A stretch of 64,000 bases of DNA from Odoribacter sp. AF15-53 (GTDB lineage Bacteria > Bacteroidota > Bacteroidia > Bacteroidales > Marinifilaceae). Position numbers and translations under genes: made by a program. The notes under the pieces were generated by a model that saw nothing but the letters and a program-made list of their open reading frames with translations, was not told where the DNA came from and ran no database searches. Where the stretch lies: the NCBI RefSeq assembly GCF_003479425.1, contig NZ_QUHC01000002.1, positions 1 to 64,000 of the forward strand. The letters are read 5' to 3'. Within the stretch, counting starts at the first letter, position 1; each line of letters starts with the position of its first letter. Of this stretch, positions 9,599 to 18,672 are shown piece after piece.

Positions 9599-10765
9599 TT
9601 ATCTATCATATTGCAAAGAATTTGTTGTAAACACGATATGCGCAGGAATATCTCCGGTCTGCACACTCCACTTCTTCTTTCCTCTCGGAGTAAAACAATA
9701 AAGGGTACCCGGGGTAACATAATCCCCAGCATCCCCAACCAAAATCTCTCCATTTTCAGGATTTACCGCTAAAGCATAAGGAGTCACTATCAACTTATCT
9801 GTCCCGTCTTTGATAAAACTGCGACTCACGACACGCCTCATTTTCGTGTCGTAAATCGTGTAGTTAATTGTCCATTTTCCCGTGATCTTACTATATTCCG
9901 TGCTATACGAGTAGAGAGAATCCCCACAAAGATATAGCTCACTGGCAGGAAAATTCAACGTACCCGCCACCATATCCGTCTTGGAATTAATCACGTAGGT
10001 ATTTGAATGTACATCATAATAATCCCCCCGGGAAGTCACGTAAATCAACCCGTCCCGATCAACCCGCATCCGATGAAGGTTAATTGCAACCGTAATCTTT
10101 TTTATCTCCTCGAACGTTTCCAAATCAATCACGGATACAGTATTATCATAATTGGGTACCCTATACCCACCCGAATTTGCCACGTACAATTTATTTCCGA
10201 CAATTACCATCTCCTCCGGCTGATACCCCACGGTACATGAACCCACTACCTGCAAAGTTGCCGTATCAATTTTCACCACTTCACCCAAACGTGCATTTGG
10301 ATCTATCAACACCGGGCCCGCATACGAACTGACATAAGCATAGCCATCCTTGAAAACGATATACCGACAATTCGTCACCGTTATTTTGGAGATTTCTTTC
10401 GCCGTGTTCACATCCATAACCTCGATCAAATGCGAACAATTAATCACGGCATACAACTTGCTTCCGTATATCTGGATATCATTGCCCACGTCGCCTAACT
10501 CTTTCACCACATTTGGATTACGTTCAGGAAATATATTCTTGTGATATTCTCCCGAAGCATAATCAAAATAATCCAACGAAGCTTTATTACTTCCCATATT
10601 TCCTTCGTTCAACAAGAAAAAACCCTTCACGGGACCAAGTACCGAATCACTTGGAGTAACTTTAGTCACCACTGACGGGATAATTTCATCATCATCATCT
10701 CGACAAGAAAAAATCAACAACATTCCCAACAGGAACATGAACATCCAAAATCCTTTCTTATTCAT
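9599..10765 (-). CDS. btuG: BtuG-like surface cobalamin-binding beta-propeller lipoprotein
   Basis: A 388-residue lipoprotein: lipobox IFSC (Cys21) followed by RDDDDE suggests surface exposure. The mature part is a YncE/DUF5074-type beta-propeller with the start FLLNEGNMGSNKASLDYFD and blade phrases such as KLYVANSGG and ENGEILVGDAGDY. This matches the family of Bacteroides BtuG, which binds B12 extremely tightly and caps BtuB to hand over the vitamin. It lies 42 bases downstream of btuB under cobalamin riboswitch 2, the usual BtuB-BtuG pairing. Family and role are well supported; affinity is not visible from sequence. Confidence 0.9.
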   Translation of the reverse strand: MNKKGFWMFMFLLGMLLIFSCRDDDDEIIPSVVTKVTPSDSVLGPVKGFFLLNEGNMGSNKASLDYFDYASGEYHKNIFPERNPNVVKELGDVGNDIQIYGSKLYAVINCSHLIEVMDVNTAKEISKITVTNCRYIVFKDGYAYVSSYAGPVLIDPNARLGEVVKIDTATLQVVGSCTVGYQPEEMVIVGNKLYVANSGGYRVPNYDNTVSVIDLETFEEIKKITVAINLHRMRVDRDGLIYVTSRGDYYDVHSNTYVINSKTDMVAGTLNFPASELYLCGDSLYSYSTEYSKITGKWTINYTIYDTKMRRVVSRSFIKDGTDKLIVTPYALAVNPENGEILVGDAGDYVTPGTLYCFTPRGKKKWSVQTGDIPAHIVFTTNSLQYDR

Positions 10766-10807
10766 ATCTACACCATTATTTAATTAGATAACTTATACTA
10801 CACTATC

Positions 10808-12817
10808 TCAGATTGCCACATTAATGATAAACTTCACATTCGTCCCCGGCATCGGGTAACATTGTACGACCTCATACTGTTGATTGAAAATATTGTTCAA
10901 TTCGACGGTCAACCGGATTCCCACACGTTTCCATGAAAGATTTTTTGACAGGGAAAAATCACTTGTGTACCATTCTTTCGCCCTGTTTTCCGGGATATTC
11001 GCACTCGCCTCGTAACGTTCTCCCGTGTAAATAAAACTATAATTCAAGAACCAACTCTTGTATGTTCCGTTTAATATTAAAGAACCGCTATGCCAAGGGA
11101 TATAAGGAATTTGATCCCCGTAAAAAGGGCTCTCTTTTTTCGTGAAATCTTGGGCTTTCTGGTACGTATAACTTACTCGGGTATCAAACAACCAATCTTG
11201 CCCGAATCGCCAGCTTCCCTGCAAAGCGACATCAACACCCCGAATTTCAACCTCTCCCAAATTCACCATTGTCCAACGGAACTGGTTAGAAGTCGGCATA
11301 GCGATAATTTTATCCGACACCTCATTATAATACGCATCTGCCTGCAACTCGAAACGTTTCAAGCATCTTTTATCAAACACCCGGACATACGTTACTCCCA
11401 CGTTATATTGATTGGTATACTCCGGCTTCAAATATATATTCCCGATAAACGTGTAATACAAATCATTCAACGTAGGCATCCGGAAAATCCTTTTATAAAA
11501 GGCCCGCACGTTGAAATCCCCCGTCTGGAAAGGTTGCCATGAAGCCACCAGTGTTGGAGTATACTCCTGCATATCATCCGCAGCACCATTTTCTACTTTA
11601 GTACGTTCATGCACAAAAGTACCCAATAAATTTGCCTGCAATTTAAATCTTTCAAAATGCAATGCGGAGGCAACCGCGACCAATGTTGTATAACGCTTTG
11701 GATAAACAAAATTCACAAGGTCCGCATTCAACTTATTCCATTGAAAATCCACTGAAACATTTATATTCCAAAAAGGAAAAAGAGTGAACATATTCGCTGA
11801 AGAAAAATAAACCTCATGCTGGCGAAAATGATTATTCACGTACATCGTACTCACATCCAAACGCGGGTCAGAAAGATAATGCAAATAGTCATAAGCATAT
11901 TTCCCATTTATCAACAAACTATAAAAACCGAGGTGCTTCTGGAAAGAGCCTTGTAGAAAAAAGTTCGTATCCCATTGCCGATCTTGATGTTTAAACTTCC
12001 CGGGTTCTTCCCGTACCGATGCCCCGGGATAACCTCTCTCCGAATCATAAAAATATATCTTTGCTTTCCAATCTCCATTAATTATCCTTCCAAACATCCC
12101 GTATTCCGCACGCAAAGCATACACGTCTCCATTCCGGCGAATTTCTGTAGTATCGTATCCGTTTTTCTTCCGATAACTAAATTTATACTTCCCGGTAGTA
12201 TACATATACTCGGAACTAAAAGAAGCATTTATTCGTTCTGACAACCGCCCCTCCCACAAAAGAGCTGGATTTAACAAACCAAAAGATCCAGTCTTAAAGG
12301 TGAATTTGCCATTATGCTTCTTATTCCCGATAAATTGCGGAATACGAGTCGTCATATAAATAGAACCTGCAGAACCAAAATCTTTTGCCGATTGGAAAAT
12401 AGCACTTCGTTGCCCGTTATAGAGTGTTATCGCTTCCATGTTATCCAAAGAAAAACGCCCTAGATCCACCGTCCCATTTTGTGCATTTCCTAATTCAATA
12501 CCATCATAAAAAACCCCCACATGCTGTGTCCCCATTGCCCGGATATTCACTGTTTTCAATCCGCCTATACCACCATAATCTTTAATTTGTACCCCGGAAA
12601 AATAACGCAAGGCATCCGCAACAGAATGAACACTTAATTTTTCTAACACCTTTCCTTCCATGATCTGCACAGGTATCACTTCTTTACGAACTCGCGGAGC
12701 AGACACGTCCACCTCGTCAATATGATACATCTTGGTCGAATCCACGTTCTGTGCCCTCAAGAAATTGCCGCTCTTGAAGCAGAGCAAAATCAATACACCT
12801 AATGTTATAAACTTCAT
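10808..12817 (-). CDS. btuB: TonB-dependent cobalamin receptor BtuB (operon 1)
   Basis: A 669-residue TonB-dependent outer-membrane receptor. It has a signal peptide of about 22 residues, a TonB-box-like segment DEVDVSAPR (about 34-42), a plug domain (about 45-160, with NIRAMGTQHVGVFYDGIELG), and a 22-strand-type barrel ending in an aromatic-rich C-terminus. It is first in the five-gene leftward operon, preceded by a cobalamin riboswitch and followed by btuG, so its substrate is very probably a corrinoid. It is only distantly similar to the second BtuB at 15288, so the two may prefer different corrinoids. Confidence 0.92.
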   Translation of the reverse strand: MKFITLGVLILLCFKSGNFLRAQNVDSTKMYHIDEVDVSAPRVRKEVIPVQIMEGKVLEKLSVHSVADALRYFSGVQIKDYGGIGGLKTVNIRAMGTQHVGVFYDGIELGNAQNGTVDLGRFSLDNMEAITLYNGQRSAIFQSAKDFGSAGSIYMTTRIPQFIGNKKHNGKFTFKTGSFGLLNPALLWEGRLSERINASFSSEYMYTTGKYKFSYRKKNGYDTTEIRRNGDVYALRAEYGMFGRIINGDWKAKIYFYDSERGYPGASVREEPGKFKHQDRQWDTNFFLQGSFQKHLGFYSLLINGKYAYDYLHYLSDPRLDVSTMYVNNHFRQHEVYFSSANMFTLFPFWNINVSVDFQWNKLNADLVNFVYPKRYTTLVAVASALHFERFKLQANLLGTFVHERTKVENGAADDMQEYTPTLVASWQPFQTGDFNVRAFYKRIFRMPTLNDLYYTFIGNIYLKPEYTNQYNVGVTYVRVFDKRCLKRFELQADAYYNEVSDKIIAMPTSNQFRWTMVNLGEVEIRGVDVALQGSWRFGQDWLFDTRVSYTYQKAQDFTKKESPFYGDQIPYIPWHSGSLILNGTYKSWFLNYSFIYTGERYEASANIPENRAKEWYTSDFSLSKNLSWKRVGIRLTVELNNIFNQQYEVVQCYPMPGTNVKFIINVAI

Positions 12818-12960
12818 TCTTCACTGTTATTAAAAAACATAACAGCTTTCCAGTACCCTAATAGATACAAATAGCTACAATTATCTATCGCAACAATAAT
12901 ATGATAAAAATAATACCTGCATCCAAGCTCTAGTCCCAGAAAGCTTTAGATCAATGAAAT

Positions 12961-13133
12961 TGGCAGGTCTTCTGACTTACTCCATCTTTAAACGCCCTTC
13001 CCATTTCATGTCGAAACAGTGGATGTGAGTCGTGTTCAAAGATTTTAGCGGAGTTTACAGCAGCGGGTCTGTTCAGGATTCACACCTGATTCCCTTTTCA
13101 CCACACGCCCGAAACGAGGTGTGACACCAAAAT
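12961..13133 (-). promoter_or_regulatory. Cobalamin riboswitch 2 (leftward)
   Basis: On the minus strand the conserved elements occur in order: GGTGAAAAGGGAATCAGGTG, AATCCTGAACAGACCCGC, TGCTGTAAACTCC, CCACTG, GGGAAGG and GTCAGAAGACCTGCC. The aptamer ends about 145 bases before btuB of operon 1. An imperfect -7 box (TAACATTTG on the minus strand, 13157-13165) lies just upstream. Confidence 0.93.
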
Positions 13134-13265
13134 CGCCACAAAAATATATAAAAAACAAATGTTAGCTAGATTTAAAAGCTTTTATTTTGACTTTTTACAA
13201 TATTTATCATTTAGCAACAAATAAAACATTAGAAACACTATCATAATCAACATTATAAGAGAACC

Positions 13266-13310
13266 ATTAAAAAACGAACCCTAAAAGTTTTTATCTAACA
13301 TTCAGGGTTC
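13266..13310 (-). terminator. Terminator after the gene remnant at 13302
   Basis: On the minus strand GAACCCT and AGGGTTC (13304-13310 and 13276-13282) form a stem followed by GTTTTTT. The stop codon of the remnant lies within or next to the stem, which suggests that a real gene once ended here. Confidence 0.6.
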
Positions 13311-13469
13311 ACTCCAGCTAATGGTTACTCCTAAGGTTTCTATGAGTTTACAAATGCTAACGTGACACATGTCGTCACGATCGAGAAAATACATCCGGAA
13401 ATTCTCGTGAACCGCCCAAACTAAGTGAAACACAGAATACAACCGTGGATTTTCCCCGAAATGCAACTG
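13302..13469 (-). pseudogene. Gene remnant between the two cobalamin operons
   Basis: The minus-strand frame is open for 55 codons with a protein-like composition (fragments LYSVFHLVWAVHENF, MYFLDRDDM, ICKLIETLGV) and ends at TGA, immediately before a terminator. It has no good start: the first ATG is codon 26 and a TGA lies just upstream at 13470-13472. The frame that carries an upstream ATG (at about 13482) stops after about 35 codons. It is best read as the 3' end of a decayed gene whose family I do not recognise. The remaining bases between the riboswitches show no other gene. Confidence 0.4.
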
Positions 13470-13780
13470 TCAACAAACTCATTATTTACGTTTTTGCCAA
13501 AATATCGACGGCAAAGATATTTCCGACTCGGTATGCTTAAGAAAACAAGAGTAAACAAGGTTGATAAATAAAACAGGAGACCCATTGAATTTCATTCACA
13601 ACAAAGATAATGTTTCCTTCCGCTTGTAAATAATTGTCAATAAATTAAGGGATAAAATTAGGAACTTTTTGTTCTATCAGCAATTGTTCGTTTAATAATA
13701 TCAGTAATCCGAAGTCATGGTATTTATCTCTTTAAAAAAAAGGACCTTGATTACTAAAGATTAAATTATCATTCCTTTAC

Positions 13781-13811
13781 TTTGGAGATTACAGATTATT
13801 GCTTATTTTTG
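13781..13811 (+). promoter_or_regulatory. Promoter of the rightward cobalamin operon
   Basis: TTTG (13781-13784), 19 bases, then TATTTTTG (13804-13811) is an exact match to the Bacteroidetes TTTG-N19-TAnnTTTG promoter. Transcription would start at about 13818, some 25 bases before the riboswitch aptamer. Confidence 0.8.
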
Positions 13812-13841
13812 CGCATCGAAAAACGAAGATTTTTTGATACA

Positions 13842-14018
13842 TGTTATGTGTTGATTTATAAATTATAATCACATGCAAGGGAATCAGGTGTAAATCCTGA
13901 ACAGATCCACTGCTGTAAGTTTCATATAACTTTTTGAATAATTAAATCCACTGTTCTTGATTTCAAGTATGGGAAGGAGATTCAAAAGGGAAACAAGTCA
14001 GAAGACCTGCTACACATA
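13842..14018 (+). promoter_or_regulatory. Cobalamin riboswitch 3 (rightward)
   Basis: Conserved aptamer blocks are present in order: GCAAGGGAATCAGGTGTAAA, ATCCTGAACAGATCCACTGC, TGTAAG, CCACTG, TGGGAAGGAG and AAGTCAGAAGACCTGC. A short dyad ACGTTC/GAACGT (14031-14054) follows before the first gene and may be part of the expression platform. Confidence 0.93.
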
Positions 14019-14123
14019 CATATATATTTAACGTTCAAGGGGAAGGAGAACGTAAATGCCATACATTCTTTAGGAATCAAGCCTTTTCATTCAACCTATC
14101 CCTTTATTAAATTGAAAGAAACA

Positions 14124-15278
14124 ATGCACTTAAAAAGATTATTTTATCTTTTAATGGCCTTATGCCTCTGTATGTCATTCTCATCATGCGACAAGCGAGG
14201 AATGCCTTATCCTGAAGGGATCATGGGAGACGGAGAGATTGAAGCTATTATTGTAAATGAGGGAGGAATTAACTCAAATGCCGGATGTATATCTTTAATA
14301 TACAGAGATAGTACCGTTATCGTAGATGTCTTCCAAGACGTTAATCACCGTCCGTTGGGAGATGTGGCTCAATCCATCACGATGATCAACGGAAAATATT
14401 TCGTGGCCTTGGATAATTCGAAAAAGGTTGAGGTTATTGACCCGGTAACATTCAAATCATTAGGTACGATCCTTTACTCACAAGCAGGCAGTCCGCGCCA
14501 AATCGTTCCCATCTCAGAGACAGAAGCAGTCGTATCCGATCTAAGACAACAATTAGTACGTATACGAACAGTTCCACCTTATGGCTCACCACTGGAATAT
14601 ATCTCTGTTCCACGCTGGATTGAATATTTAGTATCCGTAGAAAACAAAGTGTTCGGAATGACACAGGGAGGACTTTACGTGTTCGATGCCGACAATATTA
14701 ACAAAGAATTTGCCCGAGTTATCAAAGATATATATAACGAAGAAGACACGAAAACCTGCCAAATGTTGGTAGACAAAAATGGAATGATTTGGGGATTAAT
14801 GAACCAGAAAAGAGGAGGGAGCGTGACAGGAATCACGTTGAAATGCGTGGACCCGAAACGAGAAAAAGTGGTAAAATCCCATACCCTACCTATCGAAAAT
14901 CCGAATTCACAAATACCCGGAGAAATTATCGGTTACATCAATTATAACCGGACAGACATTGATCCCACCGGCACGTGGATATACTTCAACGTGAAAACTC
15001 GTTCGATAGAAGAAAATGACAAAGGGGAAAAAGAACAACAAAGCGTATACCGGATGAACGTGGAAACGGGTACATTCGAATTTTACCAGAATCTCCCGGG
15101 AGTAAGTATGATGTACGGATTCGCGGTAAGCCCCGAAGGAGAAATATACCTATGCGACTGTTTAGACTACACTCGCCAAAGAGGATACATACGTCATTAC
15201 TTAAGAGACGGAACAAAAATCAGTCACAGAGTGGGCGTTTACCCTAGCCAAATCTATTTCCCGAGAAACCGACAATAA
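14124..15278 (+). CDS. BtuG-like beta-propeller lipoprotein (operon 2, gene 1)
   Basis: A lipoprotein of about 384 residues with lipobox SFSSC (Cys22) when ATG 14124 is used; an in-frame TTG at 14112 is less likely. The mature region is a YncE/DUF5074-type propeller: IIVNEGGINSNAGCISLI is equivalent to the blade-1 signature of the operon-1 BtuG, followed by KKVEVIDPVTF, GLYVFDADN and FAVSPEGEIYLCD. Unlike the other lipoproteins here, the cysteine is followed by DKRG rather than an acidic run, so surface display is less certain. It is the first gene after riboswitch 3 and lies 9 bases before btuB. A cobalamin-capture role is inferred. Confidence 0.8.
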   Translation: MHLKRLFYLLMALCLCMSFSSCDKRGMPYPEGIMGDGEIEAIIVNEGGINSNAGCISLIYRDSTVIVDVFQDVNHRPLGDVAQSITMINGKYFVALDNSKKVEVIDPVTFKSLGTILYSQAGSPRQIVPISETEAVVSDLRQQLVRIRTVPPYGSPLEYISVPRWIEYLVSVENKVFGMTQGGLYVFDADNINKEFARVIKDIYNEEDTKTCQMLVDKNGMIWGLMNQKRGGSVTGITLKCVDPKREKVVKSHTLPIENPNSQIPGEIIGYINYNRTDIDPTGTWIYFNVKTRSIEENDKGEKEQQSVYRMNVETGTFEFYQNLPGVSMMYGFAVSPEGEIYLCDCLDYTRQRGYIRHYLRDGTKISHRVGVYPSQIYFPRNRQ

Positions 15279-15287
15279 ACACAACCT

Positions 15288-17309
15288 ATGCAAAAAAAAA
15301 TAATCACAGGATTATGTATCTGTTTCACGTTAGGCAACGGGATACAGGCAAAAGCCCAGCATAAAGATTCTATTGCCATGTATGGGGTGATTGACACGGT
15401 ACAAGTTGTTAGCCAACGTATCCAACATGCCAACGAAGCAAATGCCGGTGCAAAAGTAAGCCGTATAGACCCACAAATTATGCGAGAGAACAAAACCCGT
15501 TCATTAGCTGAACTGTTGACAGAACACACGGCTATCTATATCAAAAGTCTAGGGATGGGAGCTTTATCAACGGCCTCTTTTCGCGGGGCTAGCCCTTCTC
15601 AAACCCGGGTAAACTGGAATGGAATAAATATTACCCCACCCATGTCCGGAACGTTTGATTTCTCTCAAATCCCGGTATTCTTCACGGACAATATAAATCT
15701 CTACTACGGTGGCAGTCATGTGAAAAACGGGACAGGAGCAATCGGGGGAAGCGTAAATCTGTTTACAGACCCGGATTGGCGCAAAGGAGTAAGCGGGAAA
15801 ATCCTAGGCGAATACGGCTCGTACGGCACGTACACGGCTGGCGCACAAGTTTGCTCGGGAGGGGAAAAATCAAATTTCAAAACTCGTTTATATTACCAAC
15901 ACTCTGACAATAATTACACTTACATAAATAAGATATTAACCAGCGAATCATTCCGTGAAAAACGTCAAGATGCAGACTACACCCAATGGTCAGCCATGCA
16001 GGAAGGGTACTTCCGCTTATCGCCTTACACCCGTCTGACGGCAGTAGCATGGTATCAAGAAGGAGAGCGAATGCTCCCTCCTGCCCTTGGAGTTGTGAAT
16101 CAGGTCCATGAAAAACAACGGGAAACCAATTTTCGAGGCTACTCCGGCTTGGACTTCACCCGGGGCATACATGATTTACACGTGAAAGCAGCCTGGCAAT
16201 TCTATCGACAAAAATATGACAAATGGTATGCCGGGGGAATGTTTGACCCGGAAGGCAACACGAACCAATCACAGACATGGCAAGCTGTTGTAGATTATAC
16301 TTGTGCCCCATTGGAGCATCTTATTCTTGGAACAACTCTTACTTACTCCCACGACTTAATTCGAGTGAGCAGTTATATTGATATTGACTCTTCAAAATAC
16401 ACGCTAGGTGACGTGGATTATGATATACCGGAAGTAGAACCTCCGTTTCGCCATCATCGTAACGTTCTATCATGGCAAGCCTCCGCATCGTGGACCCCAG
16501 TGAAATGGATGATGGTAAACGGACAGTACATGTTCGAGCAAAATGATAATCGAGGCGTATCTACATGGTCGGCAGGAGTTGTTTTCTATCCTTGGATAAA
16601 AGACCTACAGGTAAAAGGAAGCATGGCTTATAATTATCGTTTCCCGAGCATGAATGATCTCTACTGGCGACCGGGAGGCAATCCGGAGGTAAAACCGGAA
16701 AAAGGATTCTCGTACGATGCTTCCGTTGCCTATCAAAAATATATATATCGAGGATTATCATTAGATACCGAAATTTCAGGTTATTTGATGTATATTGATA
16801 ATTGGATACTATGGCTACCCAAAGACGGTAACCAATGGGTATGGACCCCACAAAACCATCGTAACGTACGTTCGGAAGGAGTGGAATTGTATGGGAAACT
16901 GACCTACGAGATCGGAGATTTGAAAGTGAACGCCTCCGGCAATTACAGTTGGTCACAATCCAGAACCCGCAAAAAGCAACACGAGGATGACGGTTCATAC
17001 ATGAAACAAATTCCCTACGTGCCGCGCTTCAAATGGAATATCAGAATGGCTGCCGATTACCGGGGAGCCTTTCTCTCGTGGCAAGTAACCTATATCGGAC
17101 GCCGATTTATCACCACCGATCAAGAATATGCCACCGATCCCTATTCGGTACATAACTTATTGGCGGGGTATCGCTATAAATTCCATAACGGAACGAGTCT
17201 AACTCCCCAAGTACGGGTGGATAACTTAATGGATACGTATTACGAATCCACGCAATATTACCCGATGCCTTTACGCAACTGCCTGTTTTCTTTAATGTTT
17301 GAATTTTAA
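15288..17309 (+). CDS. btuB: TonB-dependent cobalamin receptor BtuB (operon 2)
   Basis: A 673-residue TonB-dependent receptor. It has a signal peptide of about 24 residues, a TonB-box-like IDTVQVVSQR (about 35-44), a plug (about 50-165) with ASFRGASPSQTRVNWNGINI, and a long barrel ending in LFSLMFEF with a C-terminal Phe, as in outer-membrane barrels. It lies in the rightward riboswitch operon between two propeller lipoproteins. Together with the BtuB at 10808 this gives the strain at least two corrinoid receptors, a common pattern in gut Bacteroidetes that compete for different corrinoids. Confidence 0.92.
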   Translation: MQKKIITGLCICFTLGNGIQAKAQHKDSIAMYGVIDTVQVVSQRIQHANEANAGAKVSRIDPQIMRENKTRSLAELLTEHTAIYIKSLGMGALSTASFRGASPSQTRVNWNGINITPPMSGTFDFSQIPVFFTDNINLYYGGSHVKNGTGAIGGSVNLFTDPDWRKGVSGKILGEYGSYGTYTAGAQVCSGGEKSNFKTRLYYQHSDNNYTYINKILTSESFREKRQDADYTQWSAMQEGYFRLSPYTRLTAVAWYQEGERMLPPALGVVNQVHEKQRETNFRGYSGLDFTRGIHDLHVKAAWQFYRQKYDKWYAGGMFDPEGNTNQSQTWQAVVDYTCAPLEHLILGTTLTYSHDLIRVSSYIDIDSSKYTLGDVDYDIPEVEPPFRHHRNVLSWQASASWTPVKWMMVNGQYMFEQNDNRGVSTWSAGVVFYPWIKDLQVKGSMAYNYRFPSMNDLYWRPGGNPEVKPEKGFSYDASVAYQKYIYRGLSLDTEISGYLMYIDNWILWLPKDGNQWVWTPQNHRNVRSEGVELYGKLTYEIGDLKVNASGNYSWSQSRTRKKQHEDDGSYMKQIPYVPRFKWNIRMAADYRGAFLSWQVTYIGRRFITTDQEYATDPYSVHNLLAGYRYKFHNGTSLTPQVRVDNLMDTYYESTQYYPMPLRNCLFSLMFEF

Positions 17310-17334
17310 GTAACAACCTATAGTAAATTTAACA

Positions 17335-18672
17335 ATGAAAATCATGAAAAAGTATTCTTTAATTTTTTTATTTTTAGTAGGCTTCATTGCCTTATTTAGT
17401 GCATGTAACGATGACGATAAGTATATTCCCACTCCTCCCGTGGTATCAATCGAAAGTTTAAGCGGAGTTTTCGCCATGCCTCAAGAAGATTCAATCATTT
17501 TAAAAGCCAAAGTGGAAAGCCCGCTGGAAACGACATTACGTTGGTCTGTAAACGGTGAAGAAACATCAACAGATTCTATCTATACATTCAAAATGAATGA
17601 TCTTGGAAATTACGAGGTAAAATTAACCGCCACGAATGCTGATGGAGAGGTTTCTGCAACAACACCGGTAGAAGTGTACGGCAAATATAAATACGGAACA
17701 TTTATTCTTAATGAGGGAGCTTCTTTAAGAGGAGATATTGCAAGTAAACTATCATTTATCAGCCCGAAAGGTATTTTTACCGACTCCGTTTATCAAAAAG
17801 AAAATAACGGGGAAATGCTAAAACTACTCTCTCAAGACTTGTTCATTTCCAATAACAAAATGTATTTTATCTCCCAAAGAAATACATTAACAGTCGTTAA
17901 TGCCGAAACTTTGAAAAAAGAAATCATATACGAAGACGAAATTAAAGATCTAGTAGCTCCGACACATCTAGTCGTGCTTGATGACAATATATACATCCGC
18001 GATAATAAAGGTATTTATTTATTCAAGCTTTCAGACAAAAGTCTAACCTTCATAGAAGGATCAAATGGTGCCAGAAAAAACACGATGGCATTGGTAGACG
18101 GAAAAGTATTCGTATCCAAAGGAAAGAGTGTTGTTGTCATCGAGAAAGGAAAAGAAGAAATTTCTCACACGATAGACTTCGAAGGGAATGTATCGGGAAT
18201 TATCAAATCAGCAGATAAAAATTTATGGGTATCTGATGCTTCCGGCAAAATTTCCAAAATGAATGTAAAAGATTACTCCATTTCCCAGACCAATGAACTA
18301 CCGACAGAAGCAGCCAAATTATTAACAGCCTCGTACGCTGCAGCTCCCAGTATTTCGGCAAAAGGCGATACATTATACATAAGTGCTTTACAATCTAAAA
18401 TTTACCGTCACATTTTTAGTAAAAATCAAACAGACTTCATGGTTGATGCCAAAGAAATGGTTGAGAATGTTAATATCGTTTATAATACTGTTTCCGTAAA
18501 CCCGATTAATGGTGATGTTATTTTAAATTCAATTAAAGGATACGGAGAGAATATTGCAGTGAATAATATCAGTATATTTGATTTTAGTGGAAGTGAACCT
18601 ACATTAAAAGCCAACTATGAAAACTATTTAAGATACCCTGCAGGTACATTCTTCACATACAATTTTGAGTAA
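17335..18672 (+). CDS. PKD plus beta-propeller surface lipoprotein (operon 2, BtuG-like)
   Basis: A 445-residue lipoprotein with lipobox LFSAC (Cys24) followed by NDDDK, predicting surface export. An Ig/PKD-like domain (about 35-115, LRWSVNGEETSTDSIYTFK) is followed by a propeller whose first blade reads GTFILNEGASLRGDIASKLS, the same NEG-type start seen in the BtuG-like proteins here. The fusion of a PKD domain to a BtuG-like propeller differs from the operon-1 protein, where these are separate genes. It lies 25 bases after btuB and overlaps the next start by one base. Corrinoid binding is likely by family and context. Confidence 0.8.
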   Translation: MKIMKKYSLIFLFLVGFIALFSACNDDDKYIPTPPVVSIESLSGVFAMPQEDSIILKAKVESPLETTLRWSVNGEETSTDSIYTFKMNDLGNYEVKLTATNADGEVSATTPVEVYGKYKYGTFILNEGASLRGDIASKLSFISPKGIFTDSVYQKENNGEMLKLLSQDLFISNNKMYFISQRNTLTVVNAETLKKEIIYEDEIKDLVAPTHLVVLDDNIYIRDNKGIYLFKLSDKSLTFIEGSNGARKNTMALVDGKVFVSKGKSVVVIEKGKEEISHTIDFEGNVSGIIKSADKNLWVSDASGKISKMNVKDYSISQTNELPTEAAKLLTASYAAAPSISAKGDTLYISALQSKIYRHIFSKNQTDFMVDAKEMVENVNIVYNTVSVNPINGDVILNSIKGYGENIAVNNISIFDFSGSEPTLKANYENYLRYPAGTFFTYNFE

